NCBI GenBank assembly: GCA_945881775.1
Contig: CAMCVE010000018.1
Location: 1-36,319 of the forward strand
Length of the DNA stretch: 36,319 bases
Reading direction: 5' to 3'
Source: Bacteriovorax stolpii
GTDB lineage: Bacteria; Bdellovibrionota; UBA2428
The notes under the pieces are model-generated. The model ran no database searches, had not been told where the DNA came from, and saw nothing but the letters and a program-made list of their open reading frames with translations. Below, in pieces: positions 7,457-16,546 of the stretch. Within the stretch, counting starts at the first letter, position 1. The number at the start of each line of letters is the position of its first letter. Made by a program: the position numbers and the translations under genes.

Positions 7457-9175
7457 ATGCCCTATCAATCGCTTGAACAACGTCTCGGAGAACTTCTCAT
7501 CCAGAACCTGGGCCTGAAAGAAGAAGATCTCCAAGAGGCCCTAAAGATCCATCAACAGACGCGTCGGCGTCTGGGAGACGTGCTCGTCGAAAAACGCTAC
7601 GCACGTCCGGAGGATGTTGCCAAAGCGATCTCTCTACAGATGGGTATCCCTTATGTCGAGGACCTGAAGCCCGACGACATCGATCCGAAAATGGTCCTGG
7701 GACTTTCGATCCACTATTGCCGCGAACACCATGTGCTGCCCGTATCCATGAACGAAAATCGTGTCCGAGTGGCGATCATTGATCCACTCAACTACGAGGC
7801 ACTCGACTCTCTGCGCATCCACTTTAAAATGAGTGTCGAGCCCGTGCTCACGATCGCCGCCAAACTCGACGACGCGATCAACAAGGTTTTTGAGCGCTCC
7901 GAGAACATGATCAAGGGCCTCGAAGATGAGCCCGAAGATTTGGACATCTCGCTCTCAGAGACCATCGACCTCCTCGAATCATCAGACGACGAAGCCCCCG
8001 TCATTCGCTTCGTGAACTCGCTCCTGTTTCGCGCCGTAAAAGAAAAGGCCTCAGACATTCACATCGAACCCTACGAGAAAAACGTCATCGTGCGCTTCCG
8101 CATCGACGGCATGCTCTACGATGTCTACACCGCACCCAAACGCCTTCATGCCGCCATCGCATCGCGCATCAAGGTCATGGCGGAACTCAACATCGCCGAG
8201 AAGCGCACCCCCCAAGACGGTCGCGTGCGCGTGAAGCTCGCCAACCGCGAGATCGACATTCGTCTCAACATCGTGCCTGTGGTTTACGGTGAGCGACTCG
8301 TGATGCGTCTCTTGGACAAATCGAGCGTGATTCTGGATCTCGAAACTTTGGGTTTCGAGGAGGGAATCCGCCAAACAATCGGGGAACTCACCAACCGCAA
8401 GTACGGTATTTTTCTTGTCACAGGACCTACAGGTTCCGGTAAATCGACGACACTTTCAGCGTGTCTCAAAAACATTCTTTCTCCAGACAAAAACATCATC
8501 ACCGTCGAAGACCCGGTCGAGTACCAGCTCCCCGGCGTTGGGCAGATTGCTGTGAACCCCAAAGTGGGTCTCACTTTTGCGACAGGACTTCGTGCCATCT
8601 TGCGCCAAGACCCGGATGTCGTCATGGTCGGAGAAATTCGAGACCGCGAGACCGCAGAAATTGCTATTCAGGCCTCGCTCACGGGTCACTTGGTTTTGTC
8701 CACACTCCACACCAACGACGCGCCCGGGGCGATCACTCGACTTGCGGACATGGGCATTGAACCTTTCCTCGTGGCTTCGTCAGTCGTCGGTGTGCTCGCT
8801 CAGCGACTGCTGCGTGTGGTTTGCCACAACTGCTCCGAAGACATCGAAGGCACCGACGACATGCTCGCTACTGCCGGCGTCACGGTCGACTATTTGAAAC
8901 AAACTTTCGGCATCGACAAAATTATCTTGAAGCGTGCACACGGGTGCCATGAATGTCGCCAAACGGGTTACGCAGGCCGAACTGCAATTCATGAGCTCAT
9001 GGTTGTCACCGACGGCGTGCGCGCCAACATTCTCGCAGGTGACGATGCGGCCTCGATTCGCAATACTGCAACCAAAGAGGGTCTCAAGACACTGCGGATG
9101 TCAGCGCTCGAAAAACTAGTAACCGGCCAGACCACACTTGAAGAGATCGTCCGCACGACGCAGTTGGAGTCCTAA
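7457..9175 (+). CDS. gspE: Type II secretion ATPase GspE
   Basis: 572 residues; the cytoplasmic hexameric ATPase that powers pseudopilus assembly. The N-terminal MshEN-like domain has GELLIQNLGLKEEDLQEAL. The Walker A motif GPTGSGKSTT is near residue 322, the Asp box around residue 355 (TVEDPVEYQ), and Walker B VVMVGEIRDRETAEIA near 386, followed by the His box STLHTNDAPGAITRL. The zinc tetracysteine motif is present as CHNC (about 455) and CHEC (about 497), 39 residues apart. All catalytic elements are intact. GGAGGT lies inside the 3' end of gspD, 13 bases before the ATG, and only one base separates the gspD stop from this start. Confidence 0.97.
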   Translation: MPYQSLEQRLGELLIQNLGLKEEDLQEALKIHQQTRRRLGDVLVEKRYARPEDVAKAISLQMGIPYVEDLKPDDIDPKMVLGLSIHYCREHHVLPVSMNENRVRVAIIDPLNYEALDSLRIHFKMSVEPVLTIAAKLDDAINKVFERSENMIKGLEDEPEDLDISLSETIDLLESSDDEAPVIRFVNSLLFRAVKEKASDIHIEPYEKNVIVRFRIDGMLYDVYTAPKRLHAAIASRIKVMAELNIAEKRTPQDGRVRVKLANREIDIRLNIVPVVYGERLVMRLLDKSSVILDLETLGFEEGIRQTIGELTNRKYGIFLVTGPTGSGKSTTLSACLKNILSPDKNIITVEDPVEYQLPGVGQIAVNPKVGLTFATGLRAILRQDPDVVMVGEIRDRETAEIAIQASLTGHLVLSTLHTNDAPGAITRLADMGIEPFLVASSVVGVLAQRLLRVVCHNCSEDIEGTDDMLATAGVTVDYLKQTFGIDKIILKRAHGCHECRQTGYAGRTAIHELMVVTDGVRANILAGDDAASIRNTATKEGLKTLRMSALEKLVTGQTTLEEIVRTTQLES

Positions 9176-9178
9176 GCG

Positions 9179-10414
9179 ATGCCGCAGTACGAGGTCACAG
9201 GAACCAATATCCAAGGCAAGACGGTCCGCGTGCTTGTCGACGCGGACAACGTGCGCGGCGCGCGCATGAAGGCCAAGGGCCAGGGGCTCGTCCCACTCAG
9301 CGTGGTGTCGAGCGAAGGCGGAAGCCTCTCGGCCGCCGACCCCTCGGGAGACTCCCTCAAGAACGTCTCGATCTTCGGAGGCGTGAGCACAGTCGAGATC
9401 TCTGAAATGACCCGTCAGCTCGCCGTACTCCTGAAGGCTCACGTGCCCATCGTTGAATCGCTTTCGGCGATGATCGACCAAATCACGAAGACCAAAATGA
9501 AAAAGATTCTCATGGCCATCCGCCAGGCTGTTAAAGAAGGCCGCGGGCTCGCCGAGGGCTTTGCTCAGTTCCCGAACCAGTTCAACCGCGTTTATATCAA
9601 CATGGTCAAGGCCGGCGAAAGCTCGGGGCGACTCGATGTAGTCCTCATGCGTCTTGCGGACTTCTATGAAAACCAAGTCAAACAAAAGAACAAAGTTATG
9701 GGAGCGCTCGCCTACCCGATCATTATTATGATCGTGGCACTCGGGGCGCTGGTGCTGATTTTTGTGAAAGTTATTCCGACGATTACAGAAATCTTCACAG
9801 ACATGAAAGGCACTCTCCCACTCTCAACGAGGATGCTGATCGCAACGTCGGCTTATCTGCAAGACTACATCTGGCACCTTCTCATCGGAGGCCTAGCCGT
9901 TGCGATGCTCTTTGAGCGCTACCTCAAAACCAAAGCGGGTCGCGAATGGAAAGACCGTTTGCTCATGAAAGTCCCGGTGGTGGGCCCCCTCGTCAAAGCT
10001 CTCGCCGTCTCGAGTTTCGCACGTACGCTCGCCACTCTTCTTCAGAGCGGCGTTCCGATGCTCACCGCTCTGGAGATCGCCAAGAACGTCGTCAACCAAT
10101 CCGTCTACGAAGAGGCCATCGAGCACGCCTCGACTCAGGTCTCAGAAGGACGCGGACTAGCTGTCGCGCTGTTCCAAACAAAAGTCTTTCCCCCCATTAT
10201 GATTCACATGATTGGTGTGGGAGAAAAGACCGGCGAGCTCGAGCCGATGCTCCTTAACGTCTCGGAAAACTACGAGCTGCAAGTCGATACTACGGTGAAC
10301 GCCCTCACGAGTCTGTTGTCTCCGATCATGATCGTTGGCATGGTGATCTTTGTGGGGTTTATCATGATGGCAATTTTGGGACCTATTTTCGAAATGAACC
10401 AGTTCGCTGGTTGA
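9179..10414 (+). CDS. gspF: Type II secretion inner-membrane protein GspF
   Basis: 411 residues, standard for the polytopic platform protein. Two repeated GspF/T2SSF domains are visible: the first with MTRQLAVLLKAHVPIVESLS and KVMGALAYPIIIMIVALGAL, the second with FARTLATLLQSGVPMLTALE and MIHMIGVGEKTGELEPMLLN. Three membrane segments occur at about residues 180-200, 235-250 and 380-402, with the C-terminal one followed by GPIFEMNQFAG. It binds GspE and GspL and is thought to convert ATPase motion into pseudopilin extraction. Starts 3 bases after the gspE stop. A 22-base gap containing AAGGAG then precedes gspG. Confidence 0.96.
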   Translation: MPQYEVTGTNIQGKTVRVLVDADNVRGARMKAKGQGLVPLSVVSSEGGSLSAADPSGDSLKNVSIFGGVSTVEISEMTRQLAVLLKAHVPIVESLSAMIDQITKTKMKKILMAIRQAVKEGRGLAEGFAQFPNQFNRVYINMVKAGESSGRLDVVLMRLADFYENQVKQKNKVMGALAYPIIIMIVALGALVLIFVKVIPTITEIFTDMKGTLPLSTRMLIATSAYLQDYIWHLLIGGLAVAMLFERYLKTKAGREWKDRLLMKVPVVGPLVKALAVSSFARTLATLLQSGVPMLTALEIAKNVVNQSVYEEAIEHASTQVSEGRGLAVALFQTKVFPPIMIHMIGVGEKTGELEPMLLNVSENYELQVDTTVNALTSLLSPIMIVGMVIFVGFIMMAILGPIFEMNQFAG

Positions 10415-10436
10415 ACAATGAAGGAGAAATGCACAA

Positions 10437-10874
10437 ATGAATCAGAACAAACTTAAATCAGGCTTTACAATCATCGAGATCCTGCTCGTGATGGTGCTTC
10501 TAGGACTTGTGGCGTCCTTCCTGGGCCGCAATATTTTCTCGAGTTTCTCGAAGGGCAAAGTCCAGTCCGCAAAACTCCTCATCAAGCGTGTCGAAGGTGA
10601 CCTCGACCGTTTCCGCCTGGATTGCAACTTCTATCCCTACACCGACCAAGGTCTCGCTGCTCTCGGGACTCCGCCCAGCGCAGGACGCCAATGCCCTAGC
10701 TACGATCCCAATGGATACCTTGGCGGAAAGAAAGTTGCCCCCAAAGATCCCTGGGGCAACGACTTCATCTACACCAACGAAGACGGCCTGAACTACGAGA
10801 TCAAGAGCCTAGGCGCCGACGGCGTTGAGGGTGGCGAAGGCGAGAACAAGGATATTTCTTCGAAGGACGAATAA
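10437..10874 (+). CDS. gspG: Major pseudopilin GspG
   Basis: 145 residues. Prepilin leader MNQNKLKSG is followed by FTIIEILLVMVLLGLVASF: cleavage after Gly, with Glu at +5 of the mature protein. The C-terminal globular domain has the GspG hallmarks FYPYTDQGLAALGTPP, KDPWGNDFIYTNE and a calcium-site-like acidic Gly-rich end (LGADGVEGGEGENKDI). It forms the shaft of the periplasmic pseudopilus. AAGGAG lies 10 bases upstream, the clearest ribosome site inside the operon, consistent with this being the most abundant product. No prepilin peptidase gene is in the window, so processing needs one elsewhere. Confidence 0.97.
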   Translation: MNQNKLKSGFTIIEILLVMVLLGLVASFLGRNIFSSFSKGKVQSAKLLIKRVEGDLDRFRLDCNFYPYTDQGLAALGTPPSAGRQCPSYDPNGYLGGKKVAPKDPWGNDFIYTNEDGLNYEIKSLGADGVEGGEGENKDISSKDE

Positions 10875-10893
10875 GTCCTTCTAAAAGGTGAGC

Positions 10894-11484
10894 ATGAGAA
10901 GTCCAAGGAAAGGATTCACGACGATCGAAGTCCTGCTCGTGATCGTCCTCCTTGGGCTGATCGCCACCACGGTGATTCCCAACATCAGCGGCATTTTTCG
11001 CGTCGGCGTGAAATCAAGCGTTCGGCGCTTTGCCGCGCTTGTGAAATATTCCTACGACCAATCCATTCTCACGGGTCGCATTCACCGAATCGTTCTCAAT
11101 TTGGACGAGCAGTCCTGGAAGGTTGAAGCGGCCGAACCCGGACAACTCCCCATCGACTCACAGAAATTCGGTATCCTCCCAGAAGGCATGAGAGAGGGAG
11201 ACCGGGTCACGGTTGAACCGGCGTTTAAAAAAGCCGGCGAGAACCTTTTCGATAAAATGCCAGGCGGGGTTCGAATTGTCGCAGTGGATTCGTGGCGCCT
11301 TGGCAAAGACGTGGCCGCCACCAAAGGCGAAGTTTCCATCTACAGCTATCCTAGTGGCTATATCGACGAGGTCACCGTGACCCTCGCAGAAGACGGCAAA
11401 GAAGAGATCCAGCAATTCCTCATCACCACCCGAAGCCTCACGGGTCGAATCAAAGTGGCCACCGAAAGCAAGGCCCAAAGATGA
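10894..11484 (+). CDS. gspH: Minor pseudopilin GspH
   Basis: 196 residues with prepilin leader MRSPRKG, then FTTIEVLLVIVLLGLIATTV with Glu at +5. The globular part has the GspH/FimT feel, with a long beta-rich region and no GspG calcium site. Position between gspG and gspI supports GspH. A GTG at 10888 is in frame, but ATG 10894 is preceded by AAAGGTG and gives a normal short leader. Its stop overlaps the gspI start by 4 bases (ATGA). GspH is a low-abundance pseudopilin near the pseudopilus tip. Confidence 0.88.
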   Translation: MRSPRKGFTTIEVLLVIVLLGLIATTVIPNISGIFRVGVKSSVRRFAALVKYSYDQSILTGRIHRIVLNLDEQSWKVEAAEPGQLPIDSQKFGILPEGMREGDRVTVEPAFKKAGENLFDKMPGGVRIVAVDSWRLGKDVAATKGEVSIYSYPSGYIDEVTVTLAEDGKEEIQQFLITTRSLTGRIKVATESKAQR

Positions 11485-12032
11485 AGCCGTCAAATCGCTC
11501 AGGATTTACGCTCTTAGAAGTTCTTGCGGCGACGATGATTTTTGCGCTTTGTGTGTTTGCGATCATCGATTCTCAGCGCACCAGCCAGCGCACCATCGTT
11601 CAAAGCGAACGTTACTTCCTCGCTACAAACCTCGCTCGACTAAAAGTCACCGAACTTGAGCTCAAGTATCAGCGCGAACTGAACGCCAACGGTGCGAGTT
11701 CTGTGATCAAGGAAGAATCTGGCGGCTTTGAGGCGCCTTATCAGGATTTCAAATGGAAGATGTCCCTCAAGGAACCCGAGATCGATTTCTCACCCGAGGC
11801 CATGGAGAAGTTCATGACGGGTCTTGGACTCGACAAAGAAGAAGCCTCGAACCAGATCGAGAAGCAAAAACTTGTTCTCACGAACATGAACAAGATGATC
11901 AAAGAGAACTTCATTGAGTTGCGTCTCGAGATCATCTGGAAAGACGGGGGACGCGACTCCTCACTACCCATCGTCACGCATCTGATGCCAGACAAACCCA
12001 AAATCCAACTCACGTCGACGGTCGAGAACTAA
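11481..12032 (+). CDS. gspI: Minor pseudopilin GspI
   Basis: 183 residues. Leader MKPSNRSG is followed by FTLLEVLAATMIFALCVFAI, with Glu at +5. The pattern LLEVLAATMI is typical of GspI. The globular region is highly charged with a Lys/Glu-rich helical segment (about residues 105-135) and is longer than enterobacterial GspI (about 120-125 residues). GspI nucleates the tip complex with GspJ and GspK. It overlaps gspH by 4 bases, and gspJ starts 2 bases after its stop. Confidence 0.88.
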   Translation: MKPSNRSGFTLLEVLAATMIFALCVFAIIDSQRTSQRTIVQSERYFLATNLARLKVTELELKYQRELNANGASSVIKEESGGFEAPYQDFKWKMSLKEPEIDFSPEAMEKFMTGLGLDKEEASNQIEKQKLVLTNMNKMIKENFIELRLEIIWKDGGRDSSLPIVTHLMPDKPKIQLTSTVEN

Positions 12033-12034
12033 CG

Positions 12035-12820
12035 ATGAAAAACTCGAAGAGTGGATTTACGATCATCGAACTGCTGCTGGTGAGCATCCTGCTCTTTCTA
12101 CTCGCCTACTCCACATTTATGAGCATCCGCTCGACCATGGACGTCAAAAAGAGCATCGACAGTCGCACCGAAATCCTTCAAAGCGGACGCTCGTTACTAG
12201 AGCTCATCGATCGAGACCTGCGCATGTCGTTTTTTGTCGACGCAAGTGACCTTGGGTGGAACCCAAAGGAGATCAACAACGAGGCCGGCACAGGTGGCGA
12301 AGATACCGGTGGAGATGAAGACGAAGAACCCGAGAATCCCGAAGCCGCAGTTCCCCCACCCCCCAAACCCGTGCCAATCACCATCTTTCAGGCGACACGC
12401 AACGAACTTCTCTTCTCGACTCGCTCGCATCAGCGCATGTCAGCCGACTCACCTGAGAACGAGCAGCATTTTGTGCGATACAGGCTGGAATCAGGCAAGC
12501 TCATTCGTGAGGAGTCTCTGCGCGCCGTTAGCAAGGACGACATCAGCGACGAGAAGCAGTTTAGAGAAACCGTGTTAATCGAAGACATGAAGTCGATCGA
12601 GTTCGCATTTTGGAATCCTCGCGCTCAACGCTGGGACGACCGCTGGGACACCAACTCGTCTGAGAACCTCGACACCCTCCCCGAGGCCGTCAAAGTCAAA
12701 CTCAAGTATGTTCCCGAAGCGCTTGATGATTCCCAGGATGCCACCAAAGAAGTCGAATACGAAACATCAGTGCGCATGGGTCAAACTCTCTTCAAGAGAG
12801 GACCGGTGAAATACCCATGA
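12035..12820 (+). CDS. gspJ: Minor pseudopilin GspJ
   Basis: 261 residues. Leader MKNSKSG is followed by FTIIELLLVSILLFLLAYST with Glu at +5. The globular domain includes LLELIDRDLRMSFF, as in GspJ, and VRYRLESGKLIREES. An acidic, Gly/Glu then Pro-rich insert (about residues 84-115, with GGDEDEEPENPEAA) breaks the domain and is unusual for the family. It forms the tip complex with GspI and GspK. It overlaps gspK by 4 bases. Confidence 0.88.
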   Translation: MKNSKSGFTIIELLLVSILLFLLAYSTFMSIRSTMDVKKSIDSRTEILQSGRSLLELIDRDLRMSFFVDASDLGWNPKEINNEAGTGGEDTGGDEDEEPENPEAAVPPPPKPVPITIFQATRNELLFSTRSHQRMSADSPENEQHFVRYRLESGKLIREESLRAVSKDDISDEKQFRETVLIEDMKSIEFAFWNPRAQRWDDRWDTNSSENLDTLPEAVKVKLKYVPEALDDSQDATKEVEYETSVRMGQTLFKRGPVKYP

Positions 12821-13935
12821 AACCAAATAAAGATCCCCGCTCCGGCGTCGCCCTCATTCTTGTGATGGTCTCGGTCGCCTTCATGACGATCATCATCGTC
12901 GAAGTCATCGCCGCAAGCCGCGTCGACCTGCGGATCGCAATCAACGCTCGCAACCGCCTCCAGGCCCACTATCTCGCTGTGAGCGGTGCGAAGTTGCAGC
13001 TCTTAAGACTCTATATGTACAAAGAGGTGAGAAACCTCAAAGACGGCAACCAAAACGTACCGATCACCGACGACATGATCGACAAGATCTGGAACGTCCC
13101 CATGCCCTCCTTCCCACTCGACGGGACAAAGAGCACCTGGCCGGGCCAGATGATGGGAAGCATCTCGAGCGAAGGATCCAAGATCCCCATCAATTTGCTC
13201 GACGGATCTGAGCATCGTGGGAGTTCAGAGGAAATTGCGGAATCCGTTAGGAAGCAGATCACCTCGCTCATTGAGGGGCTCCTGGAGACCGAGGAGTTCG
13301 ATGAGAAGTACAGGGGACTTGAGCCCAAGGACCTCCTCAATCCCCTCGTGGACTGGATCGACTCGAACAAGGACCGCGTCGAAGGTGGCGATGAAGACCG
13401 CGAGTACGATCGCCTCGATCCGCCCTACCGCTCCCGCAACGACCGTATGCCTTCGCTCAGCGAACTTCACCTGGTGCAAGGTTGGACAGACGACCTGATC
13501 CGCCGAATAGCGCCCAATTTTAGCGTCCTGAACATCGACACCAAAGTGAACCCCAATTACGTCTCCCTATCGCGCATTAAGACCTGGGGCCCCGGCCTCA
13601 CAGACGCCGAACTGGCCGCCATCGATCAGCACCGGCGCCTGACTCCATTTGGAAGCATGACGGACCTGGAAAATTATGTGCGCAACGACCCCGAAATCCG
13701 CGGTGGGGACAACTTCACAATCCCCGAGGAGCTCAAGGACTCCAAGAACCAGAGCGCCCGGGAGAGAGTCTTCCATATTGAGGCCTCGGGCGTGGTCGCC
13801 AACGTGCGCCGCAACCTCAGGCTGGGCGTCATCCTCCTTGATGAGAAGAAAAAAGGGAAATCCAAGGCTGATCGAGAGAAAGAAAAGGTTAAACTCTTAG
13901 AACCGCAGGTGGTCTTCGTGGAGGAATACTTATGA
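12817..13935 (+). CDS. gspK: Minor pseudopilin GspK
   Basis: 372 residues, the large tip pseudopilin. Short leader MKPNKDPRSG is followed by VALILVMVSVAFMTIIIVEV, which lacks Glu at +5 as is typical for GspK. The alpha-domain insertion is present (NPLVDWIDSNKDRVEGGDED, then RNDRMPSLSELHLVQGW). The C-terminal part has IDTKVNPNYVSL and a helix-hairpin-like ADLAAIDQ-type region as in family members. GspK caps the pseudopilus. A basic stretch (KKKGKSKADREKEK) near the C-terminus is an extra. It overlaps gspL by 4 bases. Confidence 0.92.
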   Translation: MKPNKDPRSGVALILVMVSVAFMTIIIVEVIAASRVDLRIAINARNRLQAHYLAVSGAKLQLLRLYMYKEVRNLKDGNQNVPITDDMIDKIWNVPMPSFPLDGTKSTWPGQMMGSISSEGSKIPINLLDGSEHRGSSEEIAESVRKQITSLIEGLLETEEFDEKYRGLEPKDLLNPLVDWIDSNKDRVEGGDEDREYDRLDPPYRSRNDRMPSLSELHLVQGWTDDLIRRIAPNFSVLNIDTKVNPNYVSLSRIKTWGPGLTDAELAAIDQHRRLTPFGSMTDLENYVRNDPEIRGGDNFTIPEELKDSKNQSARERVFHIEASGVVANVRRNLRLGVILLDEKKKGKSKADREKEKVKLLEPQVVFVEEYL

Positions 13936-15629
13936 CGCGAGCTTTAGGGATCGACTTTGGACACCACTCGGTGAAAATCGCCGAACTAGAATTCACACCC
14001 AAAGGTCGGCAGATTGTGGGCCTCTACGAACTCAAGCCCCGCGAGGGCCAGGACCAGGCTGATGCGCTGCGAGAATTTTTTGGACAAAGTCAGATTCGAG
14101 CCGAGAAGATCGGCATCGGCCTGAACGACGTCAGCACCCTCGTAAAACGCTTCGATTTCCCGTTCCGAGACAAGAAGCGCGTGAAGATGGCTGTCGAAGG
14201 CGAGTGGATGGATATCGTTCCTTTTGAGCTCGAGGAATACACCATCGACACTCGGCCTGCCGAAAAACACGGCCGTATGAATACCTTCGTGAGCGGTCTT
14301 TGCCCGAATTCTCGGATCGAGGTTCTCAATCAGCTCTGCGACGCCGCATGGATTCAACCGAGCGCCGTGCTCGTTGATGCTGAAGCTCTGGGGCTCCTTG
14401 CGCTCAGTCAGAATTTGCCCGAAACAGCGAACGCTTCGAGCTACGCTGTTTGTGATTTTGGCTTTGCGCTTACAAAATTCGCTATTCTCCGCGGAACAGG
14501 CACCCCCGGTGCGCGCCGCGCTCCAGAGGACCATGGCTTTGAGCCCGAAATCCTCGAAGTGCGCCACATCGACAAAGGCTCAAAAGAGTGGATCAACTGG
14601 ATCGCTGAAAAGCGTCGAGTCACCACAGACGAAGCTCTTCAGTGGCTTGTTCATCGTGCAGAGATCCAAACAGAAACTCAAGGCGAAGACTCGATTCGAG
14701 ACGATCTGAGCGACGACATCAAGAGCGCGCTGAGACCTGTGGTCGTCGAGCTCTATCAAACCTTGCAGTCCAACCGCCTGCGCACTGGCTACGACCCCGA
14801 AATTCTCTACATCACCGGCAGCATGTGCCGCATCCAAGGTCTCAAAGATTTTCTCGAGAACGAACTTCGAATCAAGGTCGAAGTCTGGCCTCTGTTCCAA
14901 AGTTTCGATGCCCACGATGCCGTTCTCTCGCCCACAAATCAAAAAAGTTTTGCGACAGCTCTCGCTCTTGCAAGTGCCTTTAGTGCAAAAAACCGCAGCG
15001 CCTGGCTCAATTTCCGTCGCACGACGAGTCCAAATAAAAAAATCCTGACTGAAACATTCCTCAAACTCACCGGCCCTGAACTCAAACCTGCGTTTGCGAT
15101 GCTCGGTGTTTCGCTTCTTTTTGTGTCGCTGTATGGAATCTTCGGAACTTCACTCGCCCGAGTTCAGCAGGAATCCGTCCAGCGCGATCTTGTCGCTGAA
15201 TTCCGTCGCCTTGACAACGGCATGGGCGCTCGCGCCGAAAAATTTGTCGGCGACCCGACCCGCGCTCGTGAGATATTTGAGGGCCTGCGTACGAAGAAAG
15301 CTCCTAAGACCAACCCCGCCCATGCAGATCTCGGCCCTCGGACCCAAGTGTCGATGCTAGAGGACTTTTCACTGGGCGCGCCCTCGCAGGTGCGCTTAAA
15401 AGAATTCGAAGCCCAGTACGCTTCGGGGAGCACACTCCTTAAGGCGGTCGTCACGCCAGCCAAGGGTGCACCCGGCACCCAGCTCGCAGCAGACGTCGAA
15501 CAATTTGTTAAAGGCCTGCAACGCGCGGGCTATTCGGATTTCCAACAAACTCCCGAGGGGTCGGGAGAGAGCTTCCGCCTCTCGGCAAAGCTTTTGCCTA
15601 AATCCAAATCAAAAGGAGCCGCTCGATGA
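13932..15629 (+). CDS. gspL: Type II secretion assembly protein GspL (PilM-like)
   Basis: 565 residues. The N-terminal actin-like cytoplasmic domain resembles PilM/GspL: ALGIDFGHHSVKIAELE, GLNDVSTLVKRFDFPFRDKK, and LYITGSMCRIQGLKDFLENE. A single membrane segment lies at about 383-403 (AFAMLGVSLLFVSLYGIFG), then a periplasmic ferredoxin-like part. GspL recruits GspE to the membrane and pairs with GspM. It is longer than the approximately 400-residue enterobacterial protein; the fuller actin-like fold (type IV pilus PilM style) is typical of delta-like lineages. It overlaps both gspK and gspM by 4 bases. Confidence 0.85.
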   Translation: MTRALGIDFGHHSVKIAELEFTPKGRQIVGLYELKPREGQDQADALREFFGQSQIRAEKIGIGLNDVSTLVKRFDFPFRDKKRVKMAVEGEWMDIVPFELEEYTIDTRPAEKHGRMNTFVSGLCPNSRIEVLNQLCDAAWIQPSAVLVDAEALGLLALSQNLPETANASSYAVCDFGFALTKFAILRGTGTPGARRAPEDHGFEPEILEVRHIDKGSKEWINWIAEKRRVTTDEALQWLVHRAEIQTETQGEDSIRDDLSDDIKSALRPVVVELYQTLQSNRLRTGYDPEILYITGSMCRIQGLKDFLENELRIKVEVWPLFQSFDAHDAVLSPTNQKSFATALALASAFSAKNRSAWLNFRRTTSPNKKILTETFLKLTGPELKPAFAMLGVSLLFVSLYGIFGTSLARVQQESVQRDLVAEFRRLDNGMGARAEKFVGDPTRAREIFEGLRTKKAPKTNPAHADLGPRTQVSMLEDFSLGAPSQVRLKEFEAQYASGSTLLKAVVTPAKGAPGTQLAADVEQFVKGLQRAGYSDFQQTPEGSGESFRLSAKLLPKSKSKGAAR

Positions 15630-16546
15630 ACAACCAATTCGCGACGATCCTAGAATATCTCGGTCGCCTCAAGGCGCTCATCCTCGAACATCTCGCTAAG
15701 ATCGAGAATCACCCGCTCTATGATCGTATGCTCAACCGTTTCGAGAGCCTCGAAACACGCCACCAAAAATGGATCATCTCCGGTGGACGTCTGGCGATGC
15801 TCGCAGTGGTGGCTTACTTCACGCTGAGCCCGCTTGGTGGCCTTCTGCAGGAGAAGTCCCGTCTCTCAGGCCAGCGCACGCTTCTCACCGAGATGAAGCT
15901 CTTCAATGAAACCGTTGAGACCCAGCCTCGTCCTGCACCCCCTCCAAGCGATTGGCAGCCACTCTCCGCCGCGACCCCCGAAGAGGCCGCCAACAGTCTG
16001 AAGTCGTACCTCGCCTCGCTTGGATTCCCTGAAGGCTCCTATCAGTTTCTGACCAGCTCAAACTCCCATCTGCAGCTGGATCTTCCGGAGCTCAATCTTC
16101 GTCAGGCCCAAGCCATTCTCTATCAAGTCGATGGGTGGTATCCCCAATTGAGCAGTCAGATCCTCTCCATCAAGGTTCACCCAGATGACGAGCAAAAGCT
16201 CACCATGAGTCTCACGCTTGCGCACAGGGGCGGTGGCTTCGACGGCGCAGCTTCGGGCGGAGATTCGCCATCAGGGCGTCGCTCGCGTCCTCGCAACCTC
16301 AACAACGGCGACCTCGACGACAGTGGATCCGGCGGTGTGAAGGTTCCTCCCGAGGCCTATTCGGGCTTCGACGATGCCATCCCCTCAGAAAGACCGAAGA
16401 ACCCTAGCCTCGACGAATATCCCCCCAACACGGGCAGCGACCCTGAAGAAGGCCTTCCAGACTTCGAATCCTTAGAGAACAACGAGGCGCTCGACTCACT
16501 ACCTCCTCCTCCACCCGTGGAAGATGACTTCGGAGATTCTGAGTGA
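15626..16546 (+). CDS. gspM: Type II secretion protein GspM-like
   Basis: 306 residues. A cytoplasmic N-terminus of about 50 residues, one membrane segment (about 52-72, GRLAMLAVVAYFTLSPLGGL), and a periplasmic domain (about 90-205) of GspM-like size. Assigned mainly by position after gspL, the single-pass layout and the small alpha/beta domain. The last 100 residues are Pro/Asp/Glu/Gly-rich and probably disordered, ending in PPPPPVEDDFGDSE. Such a tail is absent from enterobacterial GspM (about 160 residues) and could contact other periplasmic parts. TGATG links its stop to gspN. Confidence 0.75.
   Translation: MNNQFATILEYLGRLKALILEHLAKIENHPLYDRMLNRFESLETRHQKWIISGGRLAMLAVVAYFTLSPLGGLLQEKSRLSGQRTLLTEMKLFNETVETQPRPAPPPSDWQPLSAATPEEAANSLKSYLASLGFPEGSYQFLTSSNSHLQLDLPELNLRQAQAILYQVDGWYPQLSSQILSIKVHPDDEQKLTMSLTLAHRGGGFDGAASGGDSPSGRRSRPRNLNNGDLDDSGSGGVKVPPEAYSGFDDAIPSERPKNPSLDEYPPNTGSDPEEGLPDFESLENNEALDSLPPPPPVEDDFGDSE

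Noticed and set aside
10429-10440. Three-codon ORF (Met-His-Lys) overlapping the gspG start
   Set aside because: The AAGGAG is only two bases from this ATG but well placed for the gspG ATG; probably chance.
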